From positions 38,094 through 102,093 of the forward strand of contig NZ_MZNT01000021.1 of assembly GCF_002042965.1 (NCBI RefSeq): a stretch of DNA of 64,000 nt, in the 5' to 3' direction. The stretch comes from Paenibacillus sp. 32352. GTDB lineage: Bacteria; Bacillota; Bacilli; Paenibacillales; NBRC-103111. The notes beneath the pieces were generated by a model that was given only the letters and a program-made list of their open reading frames with translations, searched no databases and had not been told where the DNA came from. The position numbers and the translations under genes were made by a program. Shown piece after piece: positions 45,101-53,163 of the stretch. The stretch's first letter is position 1. The number at the start of each line of letters is the position of its first letter.

Positions 45101-45455
45101 AGGAAGGATTTTTTTTGTCACCTTTTTGTTCATACATCCCCCAACACGCCTTCAGATTGAAAGATTCGATTCCTGTATCCAGCACAAAAGACAATCCGAT
45201 AGCCGAAGGCTTCATGGCCTGCATTAGCGGAGCCGCACGATCTGGCAAACCTGATTCTTCTCCACCTTCTTCCGTAGCATGATCCTCGTCGTCTTCCTCC
45301 TCGATTTCGGATCCGATTGGCCAAAGAATGCCTGCAAGATAACGCTGGGTCGGGGACTCGCTCAACTCTTCGGTTTCGTGATTAGGCCCGATCAACTCAA
45401 GCCTCATACGCTCGATCAATTCGTTCCTTATTTCCACTTTATCCAACAAACCCAT
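42159..45455 (-). CDS. drmA: DrmA-like superfamily 2 helicase
   Basis: A helicase of about 1098 residues with Walker A FPTGGGKTEAY (near 430), motif II DELHLISGPLG (near 682) and a C-terminal helicase domain with SNMISVGVDVSRL and TSRVGRSHPG (near 925). The DELH box and the long N-terminal domain are typical of DrmA/DISARM helicases. DrmA with DrmB binds and translocates DNA with 5' overhangs and unmethylated phage DNA. ATG 45455 is preceded by GGGGTG; a GTG nine bases upstream is possible. It is first in the 14-kb leftward operon and diverges from the UvrD gene at 45592. Confidence 0.88.
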   Translation of the reverse strand: MGLLDKVEIRNELIERMRLELIGPNHETEELSESPTQRYLAGILWPIGSEIEEEDDEDHATEEGGEESGLPDRAAPLMQAMKPSAIGLSFVLDTGIESFNLKACWGMYEQKGDKKNPSWHRSPVQFNCQIDIFPADGKRKAKPTDDPEVFVEWISRPLNDGFGRHTVSLFLVNRKPKPEKGPKDAICLFQPEITVSGGEGTRPFSIRKMTIKQKTKYPDVTADELLYRNQTVFAVGHGVAVKWNNVSEDRQSAGELNTVIMPVHEIPRVVPPDWAGEGSLDMMKLANAVDGEEVNDYLSPLLEAYDQWIWEREDEMELLDGEMKITAKEHIDSCRESLNRMRKGLDMIRADGRDGKIVEAFRFANRAMALQRTHSEWAKTAGKNKDWSSGPPKIKTEWRPFQIGFILQCITGVVEPTHDDRQIADLIWFPTGGGKTEAYLGLAAFVMALRRLNGEQDGLRGDAGVAVLMRYTLRLLTIQQFQRAAALICACEIIRKEHPNLWGNEPFRIGLWVGVKNTPNDFDACEEVLKSKTYNPSASTPVQLVSCPWCGAELSRKNYWPYRKMRRVIIGCSRDQCEFHRSKNPEGIPAVVSDEEIYRLLPTLVIGTVDKFARMPWVGNTQSLMGIVKGQAQHWGFVSDGMDDKTAVWMREVFQSNASSGQIMDNRPLLPPDLIIQDELHLISGPLGTMVGLYETAIDYLAGREIKGKRIGPKVVASTATIRRAKEQILSLFARRLAIFPSPGLVAGNSFFSEEQPLESVPGRSYVGIFAPGRSIKTALVRVYAALLAATEAMGVDPNDLDPYRTLVGYFNSLRELGGAVRLIEDDVKARIKVLARRTKGQVYDYKARIIRENVPELTSRVDSSEIPSILQRLEQPFHAKDDRIAPVDVVLASNMISVGVDVSRLGLMVVTGQPKTTAEYIQATSRVGRSHPGLVFTVYNWARPRDVSHYERFESYHDALYRYVEAISVTPFSSRARDRALSAAFITMARLNIPGLAKKEEAQNFKPSHPLVARIKDQIKQRVDSIEPAKTKEVVDDLQNRIDRWQKKTMEKSLVYSNATKKPNLMFPLGENPKGAEFGVPNSMRDVEKTIGIYLKE

Positions 45456-45591
45456 GACCTGCACCCCATTGTTACATGAATTCTGACAATCTACATCGTA
45501 ATATTTATTTCGACAAGCAGGACAAAAGTCCCTTCCTGTCGAACCAAATACCCCATAAACATTTCCATCTTCTCAATTTGGAGGCAATCCG
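45456..45591. promoter_or_regulatory. Divergent promoter region of the DISARM-like operon
   Basis: This gap of 136 bp between drmA and the UvrD gene must hold both promoters. I cannot assign -35/-10 boxes with confidence. The UvrD start has TTGGAGG in front of it. Confidence 0.45.
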
Positions 45592-47493
45592 ATGACTGTT
45601 TTCAATGCAACACAAAATCGGGTCATACGTGCTCCATTGGCTCATATTGCAATCAACGCCGCGGCAGGCACGGGGAAAACAAGCACGCTTGCCGCCCGCA
45701 TTCATTACTTGCAATCCGAACTTCATATTCCGCCGAGTTCGATCTTGGCCATTTCGTTTTCACGCACAGCCCGTTCAAGGTTGATCGAGAAACTGAATGA
45801 GTTTTGCAAGATAAATGGATCTGGAAGCCCCGTCCCTACGTATACATTCCACGGTCTCGCGTTCCGTATCGTTCGGATCGCTGCCGGCTTGGGAGAAACT
45901 TGGTTGAAACCTGGTTTCGATATCGTGGATGCTTTCGGCAGCAGCCCGATTTACAAGAAAAGAATCTCTTTGCTTGAAGGAGTTTTTTCACACCTTGATC
46001 GGGAGACTGCTTGGGAAGCTTGCATGACGGCTATTGACTGCTTGCGAAAAGGCTCGGAGGAAACGGACCCTTTGTTGGGTCCCGGTGATCTGGCTCAAGA
46101 TGTACTGATTGAGGTCGAAATGGGTCAAAATGCCCGAGAAAGATTGAGATCTTCAGATGTCGTTGTTGCATGGCGCAGATACGAGAGAATGCTTAAACAT
46201 TACAACATCATCGATTTCTCGGGACTGATCGTCGAGGCTATTCGAATTCTATCGCAATCAACATGTGAAACTCGAAAAATAATCGTAGAAAATCTGAAAG
46301 TAATAGTAGTTGACGAGTATCAAGACACTTCACGGGCACAAGAAAAACTACTTTTCCAACTGGCAGGCAATGACATACCCGTCAATGTTGTCGGGGACAT
46401 GGATCAGACCATTTACACATTTAACGGCTCCAGTGCAACTAGTATGACAAACTTTCTATCGAGAGCCTTCCAAACGAACGTAAATGTTTTGCCAAGCATC
46501 GGTATGACCGAAAACTATCGCTCCTCCGGGCCAATTTTGGATTTGGCAAACCGGATTCGCAAAAACTTGACTGATGACCGCAAACTTGTACCGGCCTCCG
46601 ATGTGTCCGAACAAAAAATAGTCTTGTACCGAAATCAAAATTTTCCGGTTAAACTTGTGTATGCCCCCAGACTTGAACTGGCAGCGGATTTCGTTGCAAA
46701 AGAAATTGACAGGTTGCTGAATGAAGAAAACGTTGACAATATTGCCGTTTTGGTAAGAAAAGATTCCGAGTATTCCCCCCAGGCTCTGTCTGTCAAGAAC
46801 GCACTGGAGCTCCGTGGAATCAAAATCGATTTAATGTCGACGCAATCAAAAAAGGAACGTTATGAACATCTTCAGTTTCTCTACGATCTGTGCCAGGATC
46901 CTGAGTTTTATTCAAGACCGCTGGAGAGTCTATTGTCTGAAAATATCGATGATTCCTTGCCGAACAACATGACCATCGATCAATTTCGATCATGCATCAG
47001 AGAAGCTCTCGATTCAGGCGCCTCCTATTGTTACGAAGCGGTTGACTACCTGTTCGATAACATGAACGCCGATGATGCGAACGACGAACAAGGAAACACT
47101 CGTCTGAAAATCGGAACGATTCATTCAGCCAAAGGAGAAGAGTTTCGAGTAGTATTTTTACTTTATCTTGGCGACCGTTCATTTCCTCACGGGAGTCAGC
47201 CGAATTTGGACGAAGAACGGCGGCTTTTATATGTTGGCATAACACGGGCCCAAGAGCGATTGTACGTAATCGGAAGACCTGGCATTCATTCCGAAGATTT
47301 CTTTGGAAACTGCAAGGGAGAAAACACAGAATATTTAGAGTACCTTGTACCGACAGCCAATCTCGGCAATGATCCGGAAACGCAAATTGATGATGAAATT
47401 GCAGCATCCATAGACCATGCCAGATTGAGGCAACAAACAAGTGAACAAGAATTGCGCGAGAAACTTTGGGAAATGTTCGAAAAAGAGTATTGA
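45592..47493 (+). CDS. UvrD-like superfamily 1 helicase, divergent from drmA
   Basis: This 633-residue helicase has Walker A AAAGTGKTST (about 24-33), motif II VDEYQDTS (near 240), motif III GDMDQTIYTFNG, motif IV NYRSS, motif V IHSAKGEEFRVV and motif VI RRLLYVGITRA. ATG 45592 follows TTGGAGG. Its neighbour, another UvrD-like gene, starts 24 bp downstream, so the two form an operon. The pair faces away from the DISARM-like operon and shares its regulatory region, so it may be part of the same system. It could supply DNA unwinding or damage processing. Confidence 0.8.
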   Translation: MTVFNATQNRVIRAPLAHIAINAAAGTGKTSTLAARIHYLQSELHIPPSSILAISFSRTARSRLIEKLNEFCKINGSGSPVPTYTFHGLAFRIVRIAAGLGETWLKPGFDIVDAFGSSPIYKKRISLLEGVFSHLDRETAWEACMTAIDCLRKGSEETDPLLGPGDLAQDVLIEVEMGQNARERLRSSDVVVAWRRYERMLKHYNIIDFSGLIVEAIRILSQSTCETRKIIVENLKVIVVDEYQDTSRAQEKLLFQLAGNDIPVNVVGDMDQTIYTFNGSSATSMTNFLSRAFQTNVNVLPSIGMTENYRSSGPILDLANRIRKNLTDDRKLVPASDVSEQKIVLYRNQNFPVKLVYAPRLELAADFVAKEIDRLLNEENVDNIAVLVRKDSEYSPQALSVKNALELRGIKIDLMSTQSKKERYEHLQFLYDLCQDPEFYSRPLESLLSENIDDSLPNNMTIDQFRSCIREALDSGASYCYEAVDYLFDNMNADDANDEQGNTRLKIGTIHSAKGEEFRVVFLLYLGDRSFPHGSQPNLDEERRLLYVGITRAQERLYVIGRPGIHSEDFFGNCKGENTEYLEYLVPTANLGNDPETQIDDEIAASIDHARLRQQTSEQELREKLWEMFEKEY

Positions 47494-47517
47494 TACCCAT
47501 TCGGAGAGTGACATGTC

Positions 47518-48954
47518 ATGGCAGTCAAAATAATCAAACTTACACCCGAACAAGAAAGCTGTGTCAATTTTCGCCCCGACGGTGAACTGTTGATTCGAGG
47601 AATCCCGGGTGCCGGTAAAACAACGGTTATCATTGAGAGAGCATTGTTTCTTCAGAAAAAAGGCGAGCAAATCACAAATGGTCCAAAGGTGCTCGTTCTG
47701 ACATATAACAAGGCTTTGGCGACTTATATCACTCAGATGGCGCGTTCTTCGCAGGAGGAACCTGTCGGAGCATTGACATTTCATCAATGGGGTTCCATGT
47801 TGCTACGGGAATCCGGAATTTCTAATTTTCGAATAACGGATGATAAACCGTTTTACGTCAAATGGGCCAAAAACACAGTAAAAAAATATGGGAACCCTGA
47901 CTTGCCTCATATCCAGGCCGCCAGACAAAGTGCGGAACAAGCGTTGATAAACTTTCTTTCCGAGGAAATTGCATGGATCAAGAACAATGCCATTCAAAGC
48001 CGCACGGAATACCTGAGTGCTCAAAGAACCGGTCGTGGCACTCAAATTCAAATCACCCGAAGCCATCGGGAATCCATTTACGATATTTACGAGAAGTACC
48101 AGGAGCTGTTGAGGAGCAAACGCTACATTGATTTTGATGATATTGCATTGCTGATCATCAAAAATGCACATCTCATAACGAAGGATAAAATGACAAGCCA
48201 TGTTTTAATTGACGAGGCTCAAGACCTTACACCAGCACAATTTCGGGCGATCAAACTGTTGACTGCCAAAAGCCTTACAATAGCAGCTGATAAAGGACAA
48301 CAAATATATCGAAGACAATTCACTTGGAAAAGTGTAGGCATTGAGATTCGAGGGACAAGAAGCAAACTCTTGGGGATCACTCATCGGTCAACCAGACAAA
48401 TCATTCAATTGGCACGTAGTTTGCAGTCGCATGACAAGCAATTATTGGCTGATGAAGATTTTTTGCCTACGCAAGATCCCGATAACAACGGTCCCATGCC
48501 GGAACTCATTATATCTGATAACATGGGAAATGAAATAAGCTCAGTTCTTCGAAAAGTGAAACAATTGAGGAATAAGTATCCGAACGATTCAATCGCTATT
48601 ATAGCCTATTCTCAAGAGCGATTGAACGAATTTGAAAACGCCCTTTCCCAGAACGGAGTTGGAAGTGTCCATATAAAGTCCGAAGAAGCCAACTTTCTGG
48701 TTCCTGGGGTGAAATTGGTAACGTTCTACTCTTCAAAAGGACTTGAGTTTGAACATGTCATAGTTACCGGACTGCAGAATGGAAAAATTCCGTTTGGAAT
48801 TATGGATCCAGGTGATGATCCTGAATCATTCAAGGCAACGGAACGTAAAAAACTATATGTGGCTATGACACGAGCACGATTGACACTCACGCTTTCGGCA
48901 GTAACCCCCATATCACCGTTTATAAATGAACTGGATCCGAATCTCTATGTATGA
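47518..48954 (+). CDS. Second UvrD-like superfamily 1 helicase
   Basis: The protein has 478 residues, short for UvrD. Motifs are Walker A GIPGAGKTT (about 28-36), motif II LIDEAQDLTPAQ (near 231), AADKGQQIYRRQFTW, THRST, YSSKGLEFEHV and YVAMTRA. The DEAQDLTPA and QIY-x3-F-x-W wording resembles the RelE-UvrD fusion of the facing operon, so both belong to the same helicase subgroup. ATG 47518 follows GAGAGTG and is 24 bp from the previous gene. A strong terminator follows at 48977..49015. Confidence 0.78.
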   Translation: MAVKIIKLTPEQESCVNFRPDGELLIRGIPGAGKTTVIIERALFLQKKGEQITNGPKVLVLTYNKALATYITQMARSSQEEPVGALTFHQWGSMLLRESGISNFRITDDKPFYVKWAKNTVKKYGNPDLPHIQAARQSAEQALINFLSEEIAWIKNNAIQSRTEYLSAQRTGRGTQIQITRSHRESIYDIYEKYQELLRSKRYIDFDDIALLIIKNAHLITKDKMTSHVLIDEAQDLTPAQFRAIKLLTAKSLTIAADKGQQIYRRQFTWKSVGIEIRGTRSKLLGITHRSTRQIIQLARSLQSHDKQLLADEDFLPTQDPDNNGPMPELIISDNMGNEISSVLRKVKQLRNKYPNDSIAIIAYSQERLNEFENALSQNGVGSVHIKSEEANFLVPGVKLVTFYSSKGLEFEHVIVTGLQNGKIPFGIMDPGDDPESFKATERKKLYVAMTRARLTLTLSAVTPISPFINELDPNLYV

Positions 48955-48976
48955 AAACAGTCATCTTTCAAAAAGC

Positions 48977-49015
48977 AAAAAGTCCCTGTACACATCAATG
49001 TACAAGGGACTTTTT
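48977..49015 (+). terminator. Bidirectional terminator
   Basis: AAAAAGTCCCTGTACA (48977..48992) pairs with TGTACAAGGGACTTTTT (48999..49015). It has A-runs before and T-runs after and ends the two-helicase operon. Confidence 0.9.
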
Positions 49016-49115
49016 GCGGGTGCTTCCCGACTATTGAAAATTATATCACGGTTGGCTATTTTGTCAATTTGTTTCTGTTCATTCTTTGAAAGATTTATTA
49101 AACGAGGGAGCAAAT

Positions 49116-49988
49116 ATGAATACTGATGAACTTCAGCATGCACTTAACAGTTTGGCTAACCAAGCATCACAATTATTGAGGGAGTCTTTGAGTATCTGCA
49201 CTCCCCTCTACAAAGATCAATCCGGTGTTCCCGATTTGATTCAATTTGTTGTTTCAAATTTGTTTACCGCTTGCTTTTCAACCAGTGAAAGTGCCTTGTT
49301 GCTGATAAGCAAATACCGTTTATGGGATGCTCATATACTTTACAGAACTGTATTGGAAGGGACAATAAAACTAATGTTTGTTGCTCAAGGCAATGAACAT
49401 GAAATTTTGGAAAAATGCAACGAGTTCTGGAATGTGATTCCCGAGATGAAGTTGATCAGCAGGCACAAAAAAGCGGAAGATTTATTATCCGTAAAAAATG
49501 CCGATTCAAATATGGATGCTTTTAGACCCATGAGGGATATAACGTTACCAGATAATGAACTGTCCGAATTGGAGTCCAAATATCCCAAAAAAACAAGGAA
49601 ACAATTGGAACAGAAATGGTCATTTAGCGAAATTGTCCGATCACTCTCTTCGAGTGGCGAACCCGCGTACGATACTCTTGTTTCCACCTATCATGATTAT
49701 GGTATCGGAAGCCATCTTGTCCATATGGACGGTGATGCTATCGGAATCATTTGGGACAGGAATAGGCGGGAACATGAACGCAGAATTTCTTTGGAAATTG
49801 CTCATGGCGCAAGAATGATATCTGCTTTACTCACGTACGCCGCTATTAGAGCAGATGTATACTATAAAATTTATAGACTTGATGAAGCTACAATACATAA
49901 CTTGAAAAGAAAAACCTATGTCTACACACAAGAAATCGAGCAACATTACAGCCAATGGATCAACATAGAATATAAGAAGGAAACATAA
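49116..49988 (+). CDS. DUF5677-like helical protein
   Basis: The protein has about 290 residues, starting at ATG 49116 after GAGGGAGC; the open frame begins at 49086. Its hydrophobic helical core has SESALLLISKYRLWDAHILYRTVLEG (residues about 55-80; key features are the alternating A/L faces and the R-x-x-LEG end), as in DUF5677 proteins. Their function is unknown; some are found with toxins or defence systems. It is separated from the helicases by a strong terminator, so it is a separate unit. No catalytic motif is visible. Confidence 0.5.
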   Translation: MNTDELQHALNSLANQASQLLRESLSICTPLYKDQSGVPDLIQFVVSNLFTACFSTSESALLLISKYRLWDAHILYRTVLEGTIKLMFVAQGNEHEILEKCNEFWNVIPEMKLISRHKKAEDLLSVKNADSNMDAFRPMRDITLPDNELSELESKYPKKTRKQLEQKWSFSEIVRSLSSSGEPAYDTLVSTYHDYGIGSHLVHMDGDAIGIIWDRNRREHERRISLEIAHGARMISALLTYAAIRADVYYKIYRLDEATIHNLKRKTYVYTQEIEQHYSQWINIEYKKET

Positions 49989-50512
49989 GGGACTTAATCA
50001 TTTATACCCAACCAGCTGGTACTATTTGCGGAACAACAAAACTATAATCATAATAGGAAAAATTGAAGAAGGTTTAGAAACAAATCAGTCTTAGTCTATA
50101 TTTTCGTAGGACAATGACCGTTGGGAAAATCAATCAAAGCGGCTATGTATGAATCATCAAAGTATGATTTGGCCTGGGCCTTGACGTTTCTTAGCTGCTT
50201 CGAAATTTTTCAGTTGGTCATAACCAGCATCAAGCATAATAATTTCACTTTCATGCCAGCCACCTGTTCTATAAATACAGGTCCTATATCGCCGTCGTTA
50301 ACATAAGACGGTGTAATGGAGAGCGCCATCGGCAGCTCACTTGTCGTGTCAACAGCCAGATGAAGCTTATAACCGAACCACTTAACCTTGTTGCCAAATG
50401 AGTCGGACTGTCGCTGTTTTCCCTACCAGAGATACGTTAGAGCAAAATACTTGCCTAAACAATGCCCCACATGTCACCGGTTTTAACTGGAAAATCCCTT
50501 TCAGATTTAGAA
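49989..50512. other. Region with a decayed transposase
   Basis: No intact gene is visible. The middle carries the IS relic described separately (about 50150..50400). The flanks hold nothing I can name. Confidence 0.5.
50150..50400 (-). pseudogene. IS4/IS1182-type transposase fragment
   Basis: The minus strand reads FGYKLHLAVDTTSELPMALSI and PSYVNDGDIGPVFIEQV in one frame, a DDE-transposase middle (key motif W-F-G-Y-K-x-H-x-x-V-D, then PxxxNDG). Frameshifts and stops follow near 50215. No end repeats or start survive. Confidence 0.6.
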
Positions 50513-50863
50513 CTAATCAATTAATGACCTCAATCTCAATTTAAGGCGCATTATTTCAACTATTTCGTTTTTATGGTAATCATCAAGATTTCTGAACACA
50601 TCTATTAAGTTTTTTTCAATCTCATCTTCATATGTTATACCATCTTCCGAATTCACACCGGTTAATAACCAATTTAAGTTTACGTTGTATTGTGTTCGTA
50701 TAGATATAAGCGTTTCCGCAGACGGATTACTATTTCCCATTTCAATTTCACTAAGATTCCCTTGAGAAATTCCTATACTTTTTGCAAACTGAACTTGGTT
50801 TAAATTGTTCTCTTTGCGGATACATTTTATTCTATAGCCAATGTCACTCAACAATTTCACCAC
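50513..50863 (-). CDS. XRE-family regulator next to the right end
   Basis: The first 70 residues are a Cro/CI HTH: GYRIKCIRKENNLNQVQFAK, then SQGNLSEIEMGNSNPSAETL and NLNWLLTG. The C-terminal 40 residues are helical. It has 116 residues. It lies 105 bp from the first right-end repeat (50968). Such proteins can regulate cargo or transposition. Which genes it controls is unknown. Confidence 0.75.
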   Translation of the reverse strand: MVKLLSDIGYRIKCIRKENNLNQVQFAKSIGISQGNLSEIEMGNSNPSAETLISIRTQYNVNLNWLLTGVNSEDGITYEDEIEKNLIDVFRNLDDYHKNEIVEIMRLKLRLRSLID

Positions 50864-50906
50864 CGATCGTGAAGTCCTTGTATATACTGATTTCTTAACA
50901 GATTAA

Positions 50907-50940
50907 AAGGGAGCCACGAATCATTTCCCTCGGGCTCCCT
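50907..50940 (-). terminator. Terminator just inside the right end
   Basis: AGGGAGCC pairs with GGCTCCCT across a loop of about 17 bases. On the minus strand TTTT follows the stem. It should stop glmS transcripts running into the element, replacing the terminator displaced to 1067..1116. The XRE gene starts beyond it. Confidence 0.65.
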
Positions 50941-50967
50941 TCTAGATGCTGAATCATCTTGCATATC

Positions 50968-51043
50968 GGTTCATGACATCTTTTTTTGGTTCACAACATC
51001 TTTTACTGGTTCACGACATCTTTTACTGGTTCACGACATCTTT
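50968..51043. repeat. Right-end TnsB sites R1-R4
   Basis: Four copies of the 16-bp core GGTTCAcgACATCTTT start at 50968, 50988, 51008 and 51028, an exact 20-bp period. The outer two are identical. The inner two carry single changes (ATGAC, ACAAC). Tandem abutting sites are the hallmark of the Tn7 right end. Confidence 0.88.
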
Positions 51044-51054
51044 ATCACTGGACA
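51028..51054 (-). repeat. Right terminal inverted repeat
   Basis: Read from 51054 inward on the minus strand it begins TGTCCAGTGATAAAG and ends GTGAACC. It matches the left terminus at 21 of 27 positions. Confidence 0.88.
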
Positions 51055-51059
51055 ATTTT
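51055..51059. repeat. Right target-site duplication, ATTTT
   Basis: It is identical to 1149..1153. Nineteen bases separate it from the glmS stop codon. Confidence 0.85.
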
Positions 51060-51078
51060 TAGTCTAGAACTTCGGACA

Positions 51079-52908
51079 CTACTCCACCGTCACGCTCTTA
51101 GCCAAGTTACGAGGCTTATCGACATCGTTGCCGCGGGCAAGAGAAGCATAGTAAGACAACAACTGCAAAGGAACAACGGATAAGGCCGGGCTCAGAAGCT
51201 GCAACGTGCTTGGAATGGTGAACAATCCGTCAACTGCTTTGGCAAGCTCGGTGTCGCCTTCCATGTTCACTCCATATACATGAGCGCCGCGCGCTTTCAC
51301 TTCTTTAATGTTGCTGATGGTTTTCTCAAGAAGATCTTCCTGTGCTCCCAGAGCGATAACAGGGATACCCTCCTCGATCAAAGCCAGCGTACCATGCTTC
51401 AATTCGCCTGCAGCGTAAGCCTCAGAGTGAATGTAAGAAATTTCCTTCAGCTTCAAGGAGCCTTCCAAGGCCACGGCATAGTCCAGTCCTCTTCCGATGA
51501 AGAACAGGTTGTTATGGGATGCTACTTCTTCCGCCCATTCCTTGATGCTTTCAGCCTTCTCCAGAATTTGCTCTACCTTCTCAGGAAGCAGCTTCAATTC
51601 GGAGATGACGTCCGCAATATAGCTTGGATCCTTCGTACCTAACGTTTGTGCCAAGTACAGACCGAACAAATAGAACGCGATCAGCTGGGAAGTATAAGCT
51701 TTGGTCGAAGCTACCGCAATCTCAGGACCTGCCCAAGTAACGATCACATGATCCGCTTCGCGGGCAACCGAGCTGCCTACCACGTTAGTGATAGCTAGAA
51801 CGGATGCGCCGTTGCGCTTAGCTTCACGAAGGGCTGCCAAAGTGTCCGCGGTTTCACCGGATTGGCTTACGACGATAACCAGCGTATCTTTGTTGATGAT
51901 CGGCTCGCGATAACGGTATTCCGAAGCAACATCCACTTCCACTGGAATTCTGGACAGCTTCTCAATGACGCTTTTGCCGACCAAGCCTGCATGATAAGCC
52001 GTACCGCATGCGATAATATGAACATTGCGGATGGAACGGATTTGCTCTTCCGTCATCTTCACTTCATCCAGAATCACCTTCGTACCGGACGGGTCCAGAC
52101 GAGCTCCCATCGTATCGCGGTATGCCTTCGGCTGGTCGTGAATTTCTTTCATCATGAAGTGATCGAATCCGGCTTTTTCCGCCGTCATAATGTCCCAATC
52201 GACATAAAATAATTCCCGGGAAATAAAATTCCCTTCCAAAGTCATTAATTCGACACCGTCTTTCGTCAAAACGGCCATTTCTCCATCATTCAGGATGTAC
52301 ACGTTACGAGTGTAATCCAGAATCGCAGGAATGTCGGAACCAATGAAGTTCTCGCCTTCGCCAACGCCGATGATCAACGGGCTGGATAAACGTACAGCGA
52401 CCAATTTCTCAGGCTCGTATTCCGTCAGCACGCCTAAGGCAAAAGCGCCGCTCATCCGTTGTACCGCTTGCTGCACGGCTTTGACGATGTCGCCGTCGTA
52501 CAGATCCGCGATCAAATGCGAAATGACTTCTGTATCGGTCTCAGAGACGAATACGTGTCCTTTTGCAATCAGCTCTTCTTTCAAAGCTACATAGTTTTCA
52601 ATGATCCCATTGTGAACAACAGAAAACTTATTGCTGTTATCCGTATGAGGATGGGAATTCACATCCGAAGGCTTGCCATGAGTGGCCCAACGCGTATGGC
52701 CGATTCCGATAAATCCGTTCAATGGCGCTTCATCCAGCTTGGATTCCAAATTAGCCAAGCGGCCTTTGGACTTCTTCACCTGCAGCCCGTTTTCTGTAAA
52801 TACTGCAACACCTGCGGAATCATAACCGCGATATTCTAGCTTTTTCAAGCCTTCAATTAATATATTTTGAGAATTACGTTTGCCAACGTATCCAACGATA
52901 CCACACAT
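51079..52908 (-). CDS. glmS: Glutamine-fructose-6-phosphate aminotransferase
   Basis: GlmS makes glucosamine-6-phosphate from fructose-6-phosphate and glutamine, the first step to UDP-GlcNAc for the cell wall. The start MCGIVGYVG carries the catalytic cysteine after Met removal. GHTRWATHGKPSDVNSHP marks the glutaminase domain. SQSGETADT and STKAYTSQ mark the two SIS sugar-binding domains, and the end reads KPRNLAKSVTVE. At 609 residues it is full length. Its 3' end is the attTn7 recognition site: the conserved last codons are the target of TnsD and the insertion lies 24 bp past the stop, leaving the gene intact. The glmS ribozyme lies upstream. Confidence 0.97.
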   Translation of the reverse strand: MCGIVGYVGKRNSQNILIEGLKKLEYRGYDSAGVAVFTENGLQVKKSKGRLANLESKLDEAPLNGFIGIGHTRWATHGKPSDVNSHPHTDNSNKFSVVHNGIIENYVALKEELIAKGHVFVSETDTEVISHLIADLYDGDIVKAVQQAVQRMSGAFALGVLTEYEPEKLVAVRLSSPLIIGVGEGENFIGSDIPAILDYTRNVYILNDGEMAVLTKDGVELMTLEGNFISRELFYVDWDIMTAEKAGFDHFMMKEIHDQPKAYRDTMGARLDPSGTKVILDEVKMTEEQIRSIRNVHIIACGTAYHAGLVGKSVIEKLSRIPVEVDVASEYRYREPIINKDTLVIVVSQSGETADTLAALREAKRNGASVLAITNVVGSSVAREADHVIVTWAGPEIAVASTKAYTSQLIAFYLFGLYLAQTLGTKDPSYIADVISELKLLPEKVEQILEKAESIKEWAEEVASHNNLFFIGRGLDYAVALEGSLKLKEISYIHSEAYAAGELKHGTLALIEEGIPVIALGAQEDLLEKTISNIKEVKARGAHVYGVNMEGDTELAKAVDGLFTIPSTLQLLSPALSVVPLQLLSYYASLARGNDVDKPRNLAKSVTVE

Positions 52909-52929
52909 AAGGGATAGAACCTCCTGCTA

Positions 52930-53163
52930 TTTTAAAAAACCGTCATGTCTTTCCTCGTCATGCTGAACCCTTGTGCGTCAGGTCGCCCCGACGTTTTGCG
53001 TTTCAGCTTCTACGGTAGTGATCGCCTACCGGAAGGTCCCCGCCGAATGTTTCGAACACCTTCACCTCGTCAACTTATAAGCGGCTATCTGGTCAATAGA
53101 TCGTCCTGGTCCACACGTTCATGAACTCTTACCTATGTAGATACCCTCATAAGTTCTGGCGCT
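52930..53163 (-). ncRNA. glmS ribozyme (GlcN6P-activated)
   Basis: The minus strand begins AGCGCCAGAACTTAT at 53163. The complement ATAAGTTGACGAGG follows about 85 bases later, then CGGCGGGGACCTTCCGG, the conserved core. The self-cleavage site lies just after the first A. The 3' pseudoknot region reaches towards 52930, just before the start of glmS. High glucosamine-6-phosphate triggers cleavage and lowers glmS expression. Confidence 0.9.

Larger units (their letters stand above)
1154..51054. mobile_element. Tn7-like transposon carrying defence cargo, inserted at glmS attTn7
   Basis: The element is 49,901 bp. Its termini read TGTC inward on both sides, and 21 of the outer 27 bases match. It is flanked by ATTTT duplications. 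It ends 24 bp past the glmS stop codon, the standard attTn7 position. Four contiguous 20-bp repeats mark the glmS-proximal right end and three dispersed repeats mark the left end, the same asymmetry as Tn7. It encodes TnsA, TnsB, TnsC and two TniQ/TnsD proteins, all read away from the right end as in Tn7. Unlike Tn7, about 24 kb of cargo lies between tnsA and the right end. Regions of different base composition (AT-rich left nuclease genes, a GC-rich IS66 relic) and relics of other tns genes show that it is a mosaic. Confidence 0.93.

Noticed and set aside
50968..51043. CRISPR-like array
   Set aside because: Four copies at a 20-bp period with only 4-bp gaps leave no spacer. Their position at the transposon end and the matching left-end sites make them TnsB sites. 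No cas gene is near.
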